Assembly (NCBI GenBank): GCA_030052745.1 | Contig: JANBVO010000007.1 | Location: forward strand, 310,001 to 374,000 | Length of the DNA: 64,000 bases | Source: Pleurostoma richardsiae | Taxonomy: Eukaryota > Ascomycota > Sordariomycetes > Calosphaeriales > Pleurostomataceae | Direction of reading: 5' to 3' | Part shown: positions 20,338 through 31,167 of the stretch, one piece after another | How positions within the stretch are numbered: position 1 is the first letter of the stretch | Layout: each line of letters opens with the position of its first letter | Translations under genes and position numbers: made by a program | Notes under the pieces: model-generated | Database searches by the model: none | The model's input: the letters and a program-made list of their open reading frames with translations, nothing else | What the model was told of the DNA's origin: nothing

Positions 20338-22744
20338 TCATGCGAGACCTACGACTTGGAAGTTAAAATTGCAAAGGGAGGTCGAACTGCTAACCTGTTG
20401 GATGATTTAGCACTTCTCTAGCCACAGACTTCTTGAGCGGCGGGAACTAACACTGATGGGACCAGTCCCTGAAATGACAGTACTTGACCCCTGGGCCACC
20501 CTGACCGAAACGGCGCCCGTCGTCAAGCCGCTGAAGCTGAACTTGTTGAAGCCTTCCGCCAGAGTCGCCTGTCCCAGCGTACTGGCTCCGCTCGTGACAG
20601 TGACAATGAGACCAGTCTGGCCTTTTGCAACAAGGATCACGCCCTGGGATAGGAAACAATGTCAGTGAATGGAGGCTTTTTGGCCTGGGCCATCGGCTTC
20701 TCGGACCACGACTCACACTAACAAGGTCCTCCGCATTCTGATACCCTGACGGCTCCCCGATGCCGAGCTGGTCTGGAGCACAGCTAGCGCTCACAAGTTG
20801 CGTGTGATGCCAGAACACACCCTGGGCGGCTGCCCCATTCGTCGGGACCATGTCCGCGGTGCCCGTGTCGCCGCGTTTCCATGCCTGTATGAACGATGGT
20901 AGCACCTGCCAGTAGCCCGTGTGATCGTAGCCGTCCGTGTAGTCGGGGATGACGGAGCCGGAGATGGGCTCGGGCCAGATATTGCCCATGTAGTGGCTCT
21001 CGCCCGCGTCGTTCCAGGTCTGCAGCTCGAGCATGTCCGGCTGGAGGGACAGGGCCTGGCCGAGGCGGTACTCGAGGTTTGCCTCGCCGCGGAGGTACCA
21101 GTTCTGTCCGGAGTCGATATGCTTGAACTGCAATGGCGAAATTCCCATTATGAAGAGTTTTCCGGCACTCTTCGCGGCCTGCAGGTAGGTCTCGTCGTCT
21201 GTGGTTGGGACAACGATCTTGCCTTGGCCTTCGCTTGCCCAAGAGTTCCAGTTGAAAGCGCCATCCTGTGATACGTTTCAGGAGATTAGATATGGGGATT
21301 TTATTGGAGGGATTAGGAGGCACGAGGACGACGTACAAGAGCAGGGTTGTTACTGAAGAATGATGACGATGGAGTGGTTTGGTAGAATGCCGGGATCAAG
21401 ACAATACTACCGACCGTAGACTTAAACTGGTTCCACTGGCTCGTGCTCACAGACCCTCCCTATAGACTGTTTGAGTTGGTGATCTCAAGCCATGTGAAGG
21501 AGTGAATAGATACTTACCCCGAAAGTTGTCACTAGGGGCTTCTCGTCGTACGTATAATACGAAGACCGGCTTATGTACTGCATTAGGTAGCTTGCGTACT
21601 GGTTTGGGTCGTTGAAGTAGCCTGTACTCATGTCAAAAGAGAAAAAGAGCTTGAATCCTAGAGCTTCAGCGTTGTTGAATAGGTTATCAACTGTGGTGTT
21701 AGACCACGACGCAAACTGGTCTACAGAGCCGCAATAATGTTAATTAGCAAATGTATGATGCCTCAACGGGATGCTAAGAGGCAAGGTACACAGAGCTTGA
21801 CATACCAAAATTCAGTGCAAAAGCATCAATACCCAAGCCCTGGGCGTCGACAATATCCTGGTGGCAGTGATCGTTGGTAATTGTACCGATCTGCACCGCT
21901 CAAGTTAGCTTCGTTTTACTATCCCCCTTGATCATGCTAGGAGTACCATATAGTGCGCAAAGCTGTTGTATACCCGTCAGCTTACCCTGCTTGGTATTGT
22001 GTGTAGGCTAAATTACTTACGCTGGCTTTCCGGTCGTTGTCGTAGGTTGCGAAATGGAGCTTGAAGTTGATGTCGATTTCACAGTCGATGTTGTCGTGAC
22101 TGTAGCGACTGTCAATGAGGTTGAAGTCATAGATGTGGTTTTGACAGTTGTAGTTGCCGTTGCTGTTCCCGTAGTGACCTTATTTATCGGAGTTACTCCT
22201 TCATCGAATGGAAATCGCCTGCTATGACGGAAAGCAAGCTTTAGATGAACATACCAACACAGCAGTTGACATGGTTGCCGGTACGGAAGTGACGCAAGTT
22301 CCAGCTACACTGCCACCATTGACGAAAGCTCCGAGGAGGCCGATTTCGCAGCAGAACCCATTACCGTAACTGCCCTTCCACAGTGACCATGCCGAGTCTG
22401 CGCAGACTGGGTTGCCCTCAACTGACCCACGGCAATTGCTCGCTGGAAGTAGGTGTATCAGAACGATGGGGCCATTGCAGCGTGAGCTTTCTCAAGCGAT
22501 ACTTACTTGAAGGGCAACAAGCATAAACCTCGCCGTTACCGGTTGCCTGGCAGTACATGCCTGAGGGGCAGCATGCCCCGCTGCCACAGGAAATGGTGTT
22601 CGCGGGGCAAGTTGCAGCCTGAAGAGACCAACCCTGTACCGCGGACCGCACATTGATTCCAGTAAGGGGATGTACAACCGCCGCACTTGCGGCTACGCCG
22701 AGGTAGCTCAAAGTTGAAAAGATCTTCGGTATGGCCATCATCAT
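20338..22744 (-). CDS. Secreted GH71 alpha-1,3-glucanase (mutanase) with Cys-rich N-terminal modules
   Basis: Ten exons on the minus strand: 22744-22507, 22442-22255, 22178-22021, 21962-21947 (16 bp), 21890-21806, 21720-21518, 21459-21337, 21265-20717, 20643-20452 and 20394-20338; 602 residues. A signal peptide (AIPKIFSTLSYLGVAASAAV) is followed by two Cys-rich segments (TCPANTISCGSGACCPSG; CCEIGLLG), then a Thr/Ser linker (TTTSTVKSTSTSSS). The GH71 domain begins FAHYMIGTITNDHCHQDI, continues DAFALNFDQFASW, FKLFFSFDMSTGYF and TWNDAGESHYMGNIWPEP, and ends in a beta-rich C-terminal domain with GFNKFSFSGLTTG. The family hydrolyses alpha-1,3-glucan of fungal walls, in wall remodelling or mycoparasitism. 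The last intron was accepted because it yields a family-like ending LCNFNFQVVGLA. Several Met codons compete for the start (22744, 22741, 22738). Confidence 0.93.
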
Positions 22745-24159
22745 TGAAGGGTGAGGACCTGAAATAGGGGAGATACACAGGTCTAATCGCGGCCGCAACA
22801 GTTCAAGTTGTGCTAAACCCATCTTCCATGTGATTTATATAAGTATCTAAGCATACATCGTCGCTACCACCACGGAGTTCTATTCCCGAAGTTAGCTACA
22901 TACGTAGCTTGAACGCGCTGTCCCCTGGAATGATAGAATGATCTTCTGGTTCCTTGCGCACTAAAACCCCGGCTATGAGGAGTAACGAAACGTCTCATGA
23001 GGAATAGGGCCGACTTTCGCTCTGCGGCAACATCAGATGCGGAGACCCCAGACACGAGGAACGGAGGAAGGCGGGAGTCCGGGAGAAGCCGATGCTTAAA
23101 CAGGCCAGGTTTACGCGCTCCTACGGTATGCACAAGCGCGCTCTCGCACGGTGACCTTGGAATATCTTAGCGGGGACAAAGATCAAGCCAAGATCGTGTG
23201 AATTCAGCCGAAATGGTCATGGGAGTTGCCGAATCATCATGGTGATAGCTAGGGCCAAAGACGCCAAGTTACTGCGGCATCGTTAAGCTAGGACTAGTGG
23301 CGGTAACGTTAATTTGTTGCTAACCATTGTAGGATCACTATCCCTTTCCTCACGTGAAACGATCAAGATACTGAGGTGACCCGGCAAACTCAGGGGCTTC
23401 ACGAGATACACTTAAGTAGGCATTGGCGGTGGCGGGCAAGCGCATTTGATTCTTTTTAATGGTCTATTACTGTCGGGAACGCCCGGCTGCCCCGGCTGCC
23501 CGGCGTAGTATGACACAGGTGTAATATGACATCCTCACTTTCTACCAGCACTTTGTATACGGAGATGACTGGCTATGACACTTGTCTCTTGAATTGATAG
23601 GTAAATAACATATCTGACAATAATTCACTTTCTCTGCCGATCAAGATGATAAACATGGCCGGTTGTTTATGCCTGATCCTCCTCCCACGGGGTTCCATTG
23701 CGGTTCGAGAGTAATGAATCTTGCGACGGCAAAGCCGTTAAGCCTAGACGTTCTGTCAGCTCTCTGCAAGGAGCAGGCTGAAAAATACTACTTCGAATCA
23801 GTACAGGGCCATGCTGTGTATCTACGTACGCAACGGAGCGAGTTGAGTACAACATCAAGAGATCCTGGAGGTGTCTGTATCTCAAGAATCCATCGGGGGT
23901 GTGTTGCTGTTTTTGGGTGACATGTCTCAAGTCGACACGGAAGTGTCAGCGCCTCAAAGTCTCCAGGGCGCCACGCTGCAATTCTATTCCTGGATTGGGC
24001 AGTGATCTTGCCAAGAGACAGCTCGCAAGAGAAAAGAAGGCTGCACTAGACCGCAGGTGACGAAGAAATGCAGAACAAGGGCACAACCTCCCTAACACCA
24101 AAGGCAGAGGCAACCGTGAAATGCCATCTAGAACGTGCTGGGATCGAAAGTGCCTAGGA
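22745..24159. other. Intergenic region, no gene seen
   Basis: 1415 bp containing the GH71 promoter (TATATAA on the minus strand at 22841-22835, about 91 bp before the ATG). Short frames near 22864-23133 and 23663-23930 have no motifs. A GC-rich CCCGGCTGCCCCGGCTGCCC tandem lies near 23482-23502. Confidence 0.5.
22835..22841 (-). promoter_or_regulatory. TATA-like element of the GH71 gene
   Basis: TATATAA on the minus strand, about 91 bp upstream of the GH71 start codon. Confidence 0.4.
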
Positions 24160-25997
24160 TCACCCCGCTTGATCCCAATCCAGCCTAGTAGAATAGATGT
24201 CTTCGCTATCTGGCTTCTTTCTTTCTGGAGCCAAGAGAAAGCCGTGGGATGATTGAGGTGCCAGGACAACTAAGATCTTGAGCAGACAGTTGGCCTTGCG
24301 AACGATCTTGAGGAGCCAGAGCATCAAAGGCTTCAATTCGGTTCGGCATTGATCAAGGCGGTCGAGGACCACTACCACAAGCGCGTTCTTGTCTAGGGAA
24401 GAGAGAACTTTGACGAATGCTTGCTGGATGGCCGTAAGCGCCTCTTCATCGTCGGGGTCGTTCCACTCTAGACTTTCCACAGATCGGCGCATGTCCTCAA
24501 CACCAGAACGAAGGATGCTGGGTGATTGGCGGGCTATCTGGTACAAGAGGCTCGCTGCAACAGTCTGTACAGTCACCTGGGATCGACGGGATGATACTGA
24601 AGTTATCTGGCAAAGGTAATATGCCACAATCGTTTTCCCTTGAAAATGCTGAATGGTCAACATAGCACCATACGAGATCCAGCTCAAGGTAGAATTATTG
24701 ATCGACTCCCAATTCTGGCCAGCTAGAACAACAATATTTGAACCTGGATGACTCATCCAGTGCTGGATGCTGGGCTCTGTGGTGAACCTCTCCCAGGTCA
24801 TGGTGCCGGCGTCTTCTAAGTCAGAGAATACATAGTCGAGTAGCATCTTGTAGGCGGCGATGTCTAGGTGAGGACAATGTTCGCTGACATTCAGGATAGA
24901 TCTGAGTAAGCTTAGGTTATTCTGGTCTTCGTGGTCTTGCTTTTGGTTGAGTTGGGCTCGCAGGTCTATTGAATGGAAGTAGTTGTCAGGATAAATTTGA
25001 CTGATATTCCAGGCAGCCTGAACAGACCTTCAACTTGTGCTGAGAGTTTTCGAGAATCATTATGCAGCTCTGCAATCCGTTGATGTAGCAGGACTTCTGA
25101 TTCTTCTCGAATCTGAGACATAAGACGTCTAATGGAACTGATTTTTGGCTGGATCCCAGTTCTAGGGGGGTGCACAATGGTTCCTTTGAGCCGTTCTTTA
25201 TAGAGGCGCGATTTAGTCATAATGAAGGATTCTAAGCATGTGGCATGACAGACTCACCAAGGGAGGATGTATAATAGTATGTGACGCATTCTCTGGTGAA
25301 TTCAATGACCTCTGCGTATGCCTTCGCGATAAGCGTCTTCAGAGTCTTGCTCCTTTCTGGGTAAGCGCCCTGTAGGCTCTGGAGGCGGGGGAATGACAAT
25401 GCAAACTCCTCAAGGGCGTCTTCAATATCAGACTCGTGCTGACTCTTATTCACCGGTATCTAGTTGAGAACATCAGCTTAATGTATTGAATAACTCCGAA
25501 GCAGGCTAGGCTGACGCAAAGCAGGACAGAGAGTGTTCCATAAGCTATGCCTCCATATTGATTATCCGCCCCCTTCACAATCTCCACGATACTCGAGTAG
25601 TTTGTGAGAAAGACGCTAAAGTGTTGAGCCATGTTTGGATCCATTTTCCCGGTAGCCCTGCCGAATGTTTGCGGGCCGCTTTCCACTCATTGCGAGCTAG
25701 AACAGCTTTGACCAAGTTCTTATAGACGTGCTCTGGAGCTGGGTCCGTGTCACGATCAGGGATCCGTTTGCGCATCTTCTCAATCTGCTCCCGCAGAGCC
25801 TCGAGCGTTGTGTTGTACTGCAAATTCTCTCCACTGTTCCGAACAGCTACATCCCAGTCTTCGTGATCCTTGATGACCTGTCTTGCGGGCTCTAAAGCAT
25901 CATCCCGAGGATCTTCAAACAGCACCAGCGCGTCTGCCGCAGGTACGGGGACTGAGTTATCTCCACTATAAGCCATCGAACCGATGAGGCTCTGCAT
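24160..25997 (-). CDS. Fungal STAND-like protein with DUF7708-type N-terminus and degenerate NTPase core; one apparent frameshift
   Basis: Four exons on the minus strand: 25997-25516, 25459-25258, 25195-25028 and 24965-24160. The first half has the conserved block HFSVFLTNYSSIVEIVKGAD then QYGGIAYGTLSVLL, and LEEFALSFPRLQSLQGAYP, typical of fungal DUF7708 proteins. A coiled-coil segment follows (EEVHE-like, RLMSQIREESEVLLHQRIAE). The C-terminal half resembles a STAND/NACHT NTPase that has lost its P-loop, with ESINNSTLSWIS, AYYLCQIT, ASLLYQIARQSP and a Walker B-like VVVVLDRLDQC. Within exon 1 the frame changes at a run of three T on the plus strand (25668-25670) between NEWKAARK and FGRATGKMDPNM. 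No intron fits, so this is either a one-base loss or a sequence error. It is divergent from an AAA+ ATPase gene. Role is unknown; STAND relatives act in heterokaryon incompatibility and defence. Confidence 0.7.
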
Positions 25998-26622
25998 CGC
26001 GGAGAGCAACTCCCAGGGCTCCGGGGTTTAGACGGATCAAGGTTGATTTGACATCCTGCATTCTGCAACTCAGGAATACAGCTCCCATCCAGTTGGACGA
26101 GCATATGCCTGGTTAGTTCTCCCTTTGCTTTCAGCTTGAGCCAAAAATAGGCAGCAGTGCTCATGCAGGTAACGTTACTTCCGTCGAATCCTTGCAAGTT
26201 GACTGTCTGCCTATGCCAATAGCACCAAAGCGTCAAGCAGCAGCCGAGTTTCAGCTGACCCAATCCAATCATTGTCGCAAGGCTGTGACAAACCCCGCAG
26301 TGTTTTGGTGTTGCACACCGCGTTAACTTGAAGGTACTATTACTGTTTAATGGGACGATTCCTCGCTAAGCCTGGAATGACAGGAGAGTACGAATCTTGC
26401 ACGTACCGAGTTTGTGCGGATGGCAAGAATCTGACCAAGGCGACAGCGGCACGTGCTGGTCAGCCTGTCATACATAATTTCATACTCTTTCTTGTGTTAC
26501 GAAAGACCATTTCTTTTCCTGCCTATGACCTCGCGGCCACGGCCAGACTGAGTGGTGGCGTATTCGAACTGTTGAATCCATTATTGAAATCAAAGGTGTT
26601 TAATGCCATAGCGACTGAGCGT
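25998..26622. promoter_or_regulatory. Divergent promoter between the STAND-like and AAA+ genes
   Basis: 625 bp. Frames on both strands (25892-26272 minus, 26350-26688 plus) have no family resemblance upstream of the called starts. A shared promoter is inferred from head-to-head orientation. Confidence 0.4.
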
Positions 26623-29347
26623 ATGACAACAGATATGGAATCCGTCGTATGTGCTCACGGGACGAACCTTGGAATCCTACAAAGTTGATCATTGAAACGG
26701 GCTGATATCAAGCTGCAGAACGGGACGACGGCGACCTTGGAGAAGCGATACATTGAGCTCCTTGAGCAGAAGATTGCTCAACTAGAAGCGCGTCTCAAAG
26801 ACGCAGGTGATGTAGGTGTTCACAAGCTTGTCTTGGACTTCGCCTAGCCGCCTGATTGCGGCAGGTCTCAGCATTCTACTGCTCCGCTGCCCCTTTCTGT
26901 CCGAAACCTTCTCTGACAAGACCTTCATCTATATCTATCATGTCGCTAACGACGCCTGGATTAGAATGACGACAAGTCTAGCAGTGGCCCGAAGGATAAA
27001 GATGGGAAAGACAAGGTGATTATGTTTCTTATTAGTTCAACCAGGACCCTCAGTTAACGGCGTATCCAATTCTATAGGAGGAACCTCCTACAACCACCTC
27101 AGCAGAGAATTCTGGGAATGAACCAGGCTCTTTAATTCACATCGTCGTCAGCAAATTCGACCACGGAAGTTCTCAGCGCCGGGACTTTGACAGCGGCAAG
27201 CTCCTAGAGCCATCTAGTCAGGCAACTGTGCAGCATCCTGTCATTTTCCGCCGTTATATGGACCCGGAAAACAGTAAGAGGCTCGAGTACGAGGAACTCG
27301 TTGTTGCCTTTGACGGGCTCAAGGAATTGCTCAATGAGACCTTGAAGCACCACACGGAGAGACAATTCAATGCGGAGCTGGTCAACTTCCGCTCGCCTTT
27401 CCGGACCTTTGTCTGGCAGTGGGATCAACTAACGCAAGCATGCGAGCCGTGCGTTACGGACACAGATAAGAGGGAGCTGGCAAGAAGGTATCTGAAAGAA
27501 GTCATGGCTCTGATTTCGGCATCAGAGGGCCTCGACTCCTATTTCAAAAGCTTCGCGTCTAATCATGCTGGCGGGACGATTACCTTTGACTTTCTCTGGA
27601 CAGTGTACCCCCCGGGAGCTAAAGTCATAGCCAGGTCATTTATGGATGAAGTCCAAATCTTTGAGGTTCAATCTTGCAACAAAATCCGCACTACCTCAAA
27701 CAAGTTCGCTTTCCTCCTTGTCATTGCAGGCTTCGACTGGGATGGAGTCGACTTCAACAGGGCAGGGTATTGCCTCGCCATTCAGGAATTCCAAGGACCG
27801 ATGCCTATCAGGAATCTTCCTTGCGTCCCCGTCTCATACTACTATTCCGAGAACGATCCAAAGGGCGAAAAGCTCAATTCAGACTTGCTGAAGCGTGGCC
27901 GAAAGTTCGTCGAGCTCTGTACTTCGAAGACGATCCACCACAGATACCAAGGACAAGTCCTGTATCACGTACGAGGAAACAAGACGGAGTACGGTTTGGA
28001 CGAACCCCGACAACCTTTCCAGGGTCCGATCACGAAGAACGGTCAGTTGAGGCGGTCCGAGATCATCGTCGACAACGCCTCCTTTATGCGGTCGAGCAGA
28101 TGTCCAGCCAGTGGATCTCTTCCACTTGGGTCATATGAGCTCGCAAGCGCCAGTTTCCCCGAATGCCCTTGTCCAAGTTGTCGGGCTTCTCTGACCCAGC
28201 GATGGTTCCACAATCTGCACAAGTTCGAAACAAAACAGATGCAATACGAAGCCTTCAAGGCGTCAGATGAGCTTCTGCTCCTGTGTTCGCCCAAAGTCCT
28301 CGGATACAGCCTGAAAGTCGGCCGCTGGGCTCAGTTCAGTATCCAAAACGTGCAACCCATTGCGGCTTCTACCACCGCAGACTTGGGAGAGGCTTTTGAC
28401 AAGAAGCTCAAGATGGAACCGGGATGCAAGAAGCTGATCAAGGTGAGTCTGTATTCCTCGAGTCCTGATAGGTACCGATTGCTTTCACAGCATGAGGGGT
28501 TTCTAAGGATGACTTCGTTAGGCACTTGTCAAGACCCACCAGAGTAACGTGGACTTGCCCGAAAAGTCAGATATTGTTGAAGGGAAGGGAAAAGGATTGG
28601 TAATCCTGCTTCATGGACCTCCAGGGGTGGGAAAGACGTTGACGGCCGAGACTGTGGCTCTTGCAACACGCAAGCCGTTGATGCCGGTTTCCACCGCCGA
28701 GATCGGCTTAGAGCCTGATGAAGCAGAGAGAAACCTTGCGGATATCTTCGAAGATGCTGGACGGTGGCAGGCCGTCCTCCTGATGTAAGTGCACGCTTCT
28801 ACCCTTCTCAATCCCTGGCACGATCGAAGCGCTCAAACTTTGTCATAGGGACGAGGCGGACGTCTTCTTAGAGGAGCGCAGAGGTACGAGAGACCTACAA
28901 CGGAATGCCTTAGTTGGCGTACTCCTCCGCGTGCTTGAGTACTACGAGGGCATCATCATCCTCACGACAAACCGTATCACATCGCTAGACGTGGCGGTGG
29001 AGAGCCGAATACACCTCGCGATTCGGTACCGAGACTTGGCGCTCACAGACAGGGTGCGCCTATTCCAGAACTTCCTAGATGATATCGTCAAAGAAGAGAA
29101 CATGGAGCCCCGCGAAGACATGGACGACAAGATCAAGAAGATGGTGCGGCGGTCGCGAATCAATGGCCGTCAGATCCGGAACATTGTCACTTCGGCGAAC
29201 CTGCTGGCAAAGTCACAGAATAAGAAGCTGAAGTTTGCACACATCGAGGAGGTCCACGAGATCACTGAGCAATTCCTCGACGGTCTCAAGGAGTTGACGC
29301 AGCAGAAGCGTCTAGCAAACGAAGGACCGAAACATGATTCGGATTGA
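26623..29347 (+). CDS. AAA+ ATPase with DUF7025-type N-terminal region
   Basis: Six exons: 26623-26646 (24 bp), 26713-26811, 26965-27015, 27078-28442, 28522-28784 and 28849-29347; 766 residues. The first intron (66 bp, GTATGT donor) removes an in-frame stop and joins MTTDMESV to LQNGTTATLEKRY. A coiled coil (LELLEQKIAQLEARLK-like) and a Lys/Asp-rich linker follow. The long middle region (HPVIFRRYMDP, FLWTVYPPGAKVIA, VLGYSLKVGRWAQF) is the domain usually paired with this ATPase type in fungi. The AAA module has Walker A GPPGVGKT near residue 546, Walker B VLLMDEADVF split by an intron, the second-region TTNRITSLDVAVESRIH and an arginine-rich lid MVRRSRINGRQIRN. The family has unknown cellular role. 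Codon usage and structure look intact. Confidence 0.88.
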
Positions 29348-29572
29348 GATACACGCTGGCAAATACTAGAGCAGGAGAGTAATCAGAGTCTTATACAAAT
29401 TCTATCTTAGCTCTAGCTTAGGCATTGCTTGCTCGCTAATCGGTGCACTATCCCGTCATTGTAGCTTAGCAGCAGTGTGAAACGCAAGTCTCACGTACTT
29501 GTACAGCAAATTAACAGATTTATTGGGTAACACACCGCTACTCTCCCATACGCGTAGTCTCAATCTGCCCCT

Positions 29573-30508
29573 TTATTCGAGCTGAAGAGGATGCGCCTGC
29601 AAGTACTCTTCATAAGTGGAAAGTTTGCCTCGGGCATTCTTAGCAGCCCAAGCCACCAACTTCTCAGTGCCCGGGCCGTAGTAGCCAAAATCCTCGAAGT
29701 AGCTGAACCCTTCGACGAACACGTCGACCGCGATCGGTACACTCTTCCTGAAGTCCTCAAGTGGAATCTGCTTGAAGACGACGGTCTTTCCTGTTGCCTT
29801 GGACATGATGGCGGCCACTTCCTCCAAACTGTACAGTGCCGTAGCGGCGCAGAACGTCTTGTCTTCGTACTTGTCGGGCTCGGCAAGGATGGCGCCGATG
29901 AAGTTTCCCGTGTTCCCTGTAGCGTCCAACAGGGGCAACTGGGACTTGGGAGAGTTGTGGCGGGTCAAGACCCAAGTCCCATCGGCAGCCTTTTGTGGAC
30001 CCAAGAAGGTATTCGGCTGGAAATTCTCCATGAATGATCCCGCCGAGTAGAAGGCGCTCTTGATGGAAAGCCCTCGGATGTATTCCTCGACTTTTGCCTT
30101 GGCGTCAAAGGCGGTGACCTTGGTGTACTTGCCGCTAGAGATTTGACTGACAGGCGGAAGGGTGCTGAAGATAATGTACCCGGCTCCTTTTTCGACGGCA
30201 ACATCGGCAATCCTCTTGCCATTGTTGTACTCAACTTCGAAGCCATTGGGGCCGAAGTCAGGAGTAGTCATGGCGAAGATGGTATCCACGCCGGCCAAAG
30301 CCGTCTCGAGGGAAGCTCGGTCAGACACATCACCTTGGATGACGTCGACCTTCTTCTCCTTGAGCTGCTTGGCCTTCTCCGAGTTGACATCGCGGGTGAT
30401 TGCACGAATTTTGTACGCCTGGGAGAGCTCAGGATCGTTTAGGACATAGTTGATGACTGAACCGCCTTGTTGGCCGGTAGCGCCAAAGACAGCAAGGGTC
30501 TTAGACAT
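29573..30508 (-). CDS. NmrA-like family NAD(P)-binding protein
   Basis: Single exon, 311 residues. The N-terminal Rossmann motif is AVFGATGQQGGSV (residues 6-18). It continues with RAITRDVNSEKAKQL and DVIQGDVSDRASLETAL, the pattern of NmrA/HSCARG-type atypical short-chain dehydrogenases, and ends with FVEGFSYFEDFGYYG. These proteins bind NAD(P) and often act as redox sensors or as isoflavone-reductase-like enzymes; the true activity cannot be told. A striking palindromic CGG-N11-CCG site lies about 145 bp upstream. The next gene on the same strand is an anion-type transporter. Confidence 0.88.
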   Translation of the reverse strand: MSKTLAVFGATGQQGGSVINYVLNDPELSQAYKIRAITRDVNSEKAKQLKEKKVDVIQGDVSDRASLETALAGVDTIFAMTTPDFGPNGFEVEYNNGKRIADVAVEKGAGYIIFSTLPPVSQISSGKYTKVTAFDAKAKVEEYIRGLSIKSAFYSAGSFMENFQPNTFLGPQKAADGTWVLTRHNSPKSQLPLLDATGNTGNFIGAILAEPDKYEDKTFCAATALYSLEEVAAIMSKATGKTVVFKQIPLEDFRKSVPIAVDVFVEGFSYFEDFGYYGPGTEKLVAWAAKNARGKLSTYEEYLQAHPLQLE

Positions 30509-31167
30509 GTTCAGGGCTTTTGGAGGGTTTCGATATAAAGTTCGAGGTCGATTTTGTAGATCTGGTTCTATGGATTAATTCAATTTTATTGCTAACTCTC
30601 AAGAGAGCATGTGTTCTCGACCCTATTATACGATGTGAGCTGACAAATTCCACGGCGTGACCTTCGCCGTGGAGGTGGCGCCGTGGAGATGATTTTGGTG
30701 TAGTAGGCACGGTCGACTCCACTATCCCTGTTCGGGAACATCAGCAGCATTGATACTTTGGCATATGGGATCTATACGATCTTACGGGATGCTTCGACTG
30801 CAAACTAAACGAAAACAAAATACTTATCCCTTCATTACTCGCTCTCAGTAACAGCCGGGCTTCAGGAAAAATAAAATTGGTAAAAGAGGGTTATCAGCTG
30901 CTCCGCGACCCGTAGCTCTATCTTAGCTCTGGGATAGGAGCTGAGGACTGATGCGAATCTCTATGAAAGGGTGTCACGACTGCATGTCTGGTCAATGCCC
31001 CAAGGTGCAAGCTCCTTGTATTCGTCCCCAACTATCATAATACAACGAAAACGGCTCAACGCTAACTAACAGGCACGCCAGACCAGTTTGTATCACATCA
31101 TCGCAGTCGTCCAAGAATGTAGCCTGCAAATTACCCCGTAGAGCACCCTTTCCCAGGCTCCCTGCAT
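30509..31167. promoter_or_regulatory. Intergenic region with the NmrA-like promoter
   Basis: 659 bp. It carries the palindrome described separately (30650-30672) and, further right, the 3' flank of the transporter. No coding frame is credible here; a long minus frame overlapping 30992-31846 is a shadow of the transporter exon. Confidence 0.45.
30650..30672. promoter_or_regulatory. Perfect 8-bp inverted repeat with CGG-N11-CCG spacing (candidate Zn2Cys6 operator)
   Basis: CCACGGCG at 30650-30657 and CGCCGTGG at 30665-30672, separated by 7 bp. The triplets CGG (30653-30655) and CCG (30667-30669) are 11 bp apart, the classic Gal4 spacing. A third half site GCGCCGTGG follows at 30678-30686. It lies about 145 bp upstream of the NmrA-like start codon. 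Confidence 0.5.

Noticed and set aside
25232-25257. A 26-bp GT-AG segment in the STAND-like gene as an intron
   Set aside because: Too short for a fungal intron; a 62-bp intron (25257-25196) gives the same frame and a more family-like protein.
26686-26688. In-frame stop near the start of the AAA+ gene
   Set aside because: It lies inside a 66-bp intron (26647-26712) with a consensus GTATGT donor; splicing keeps frame.
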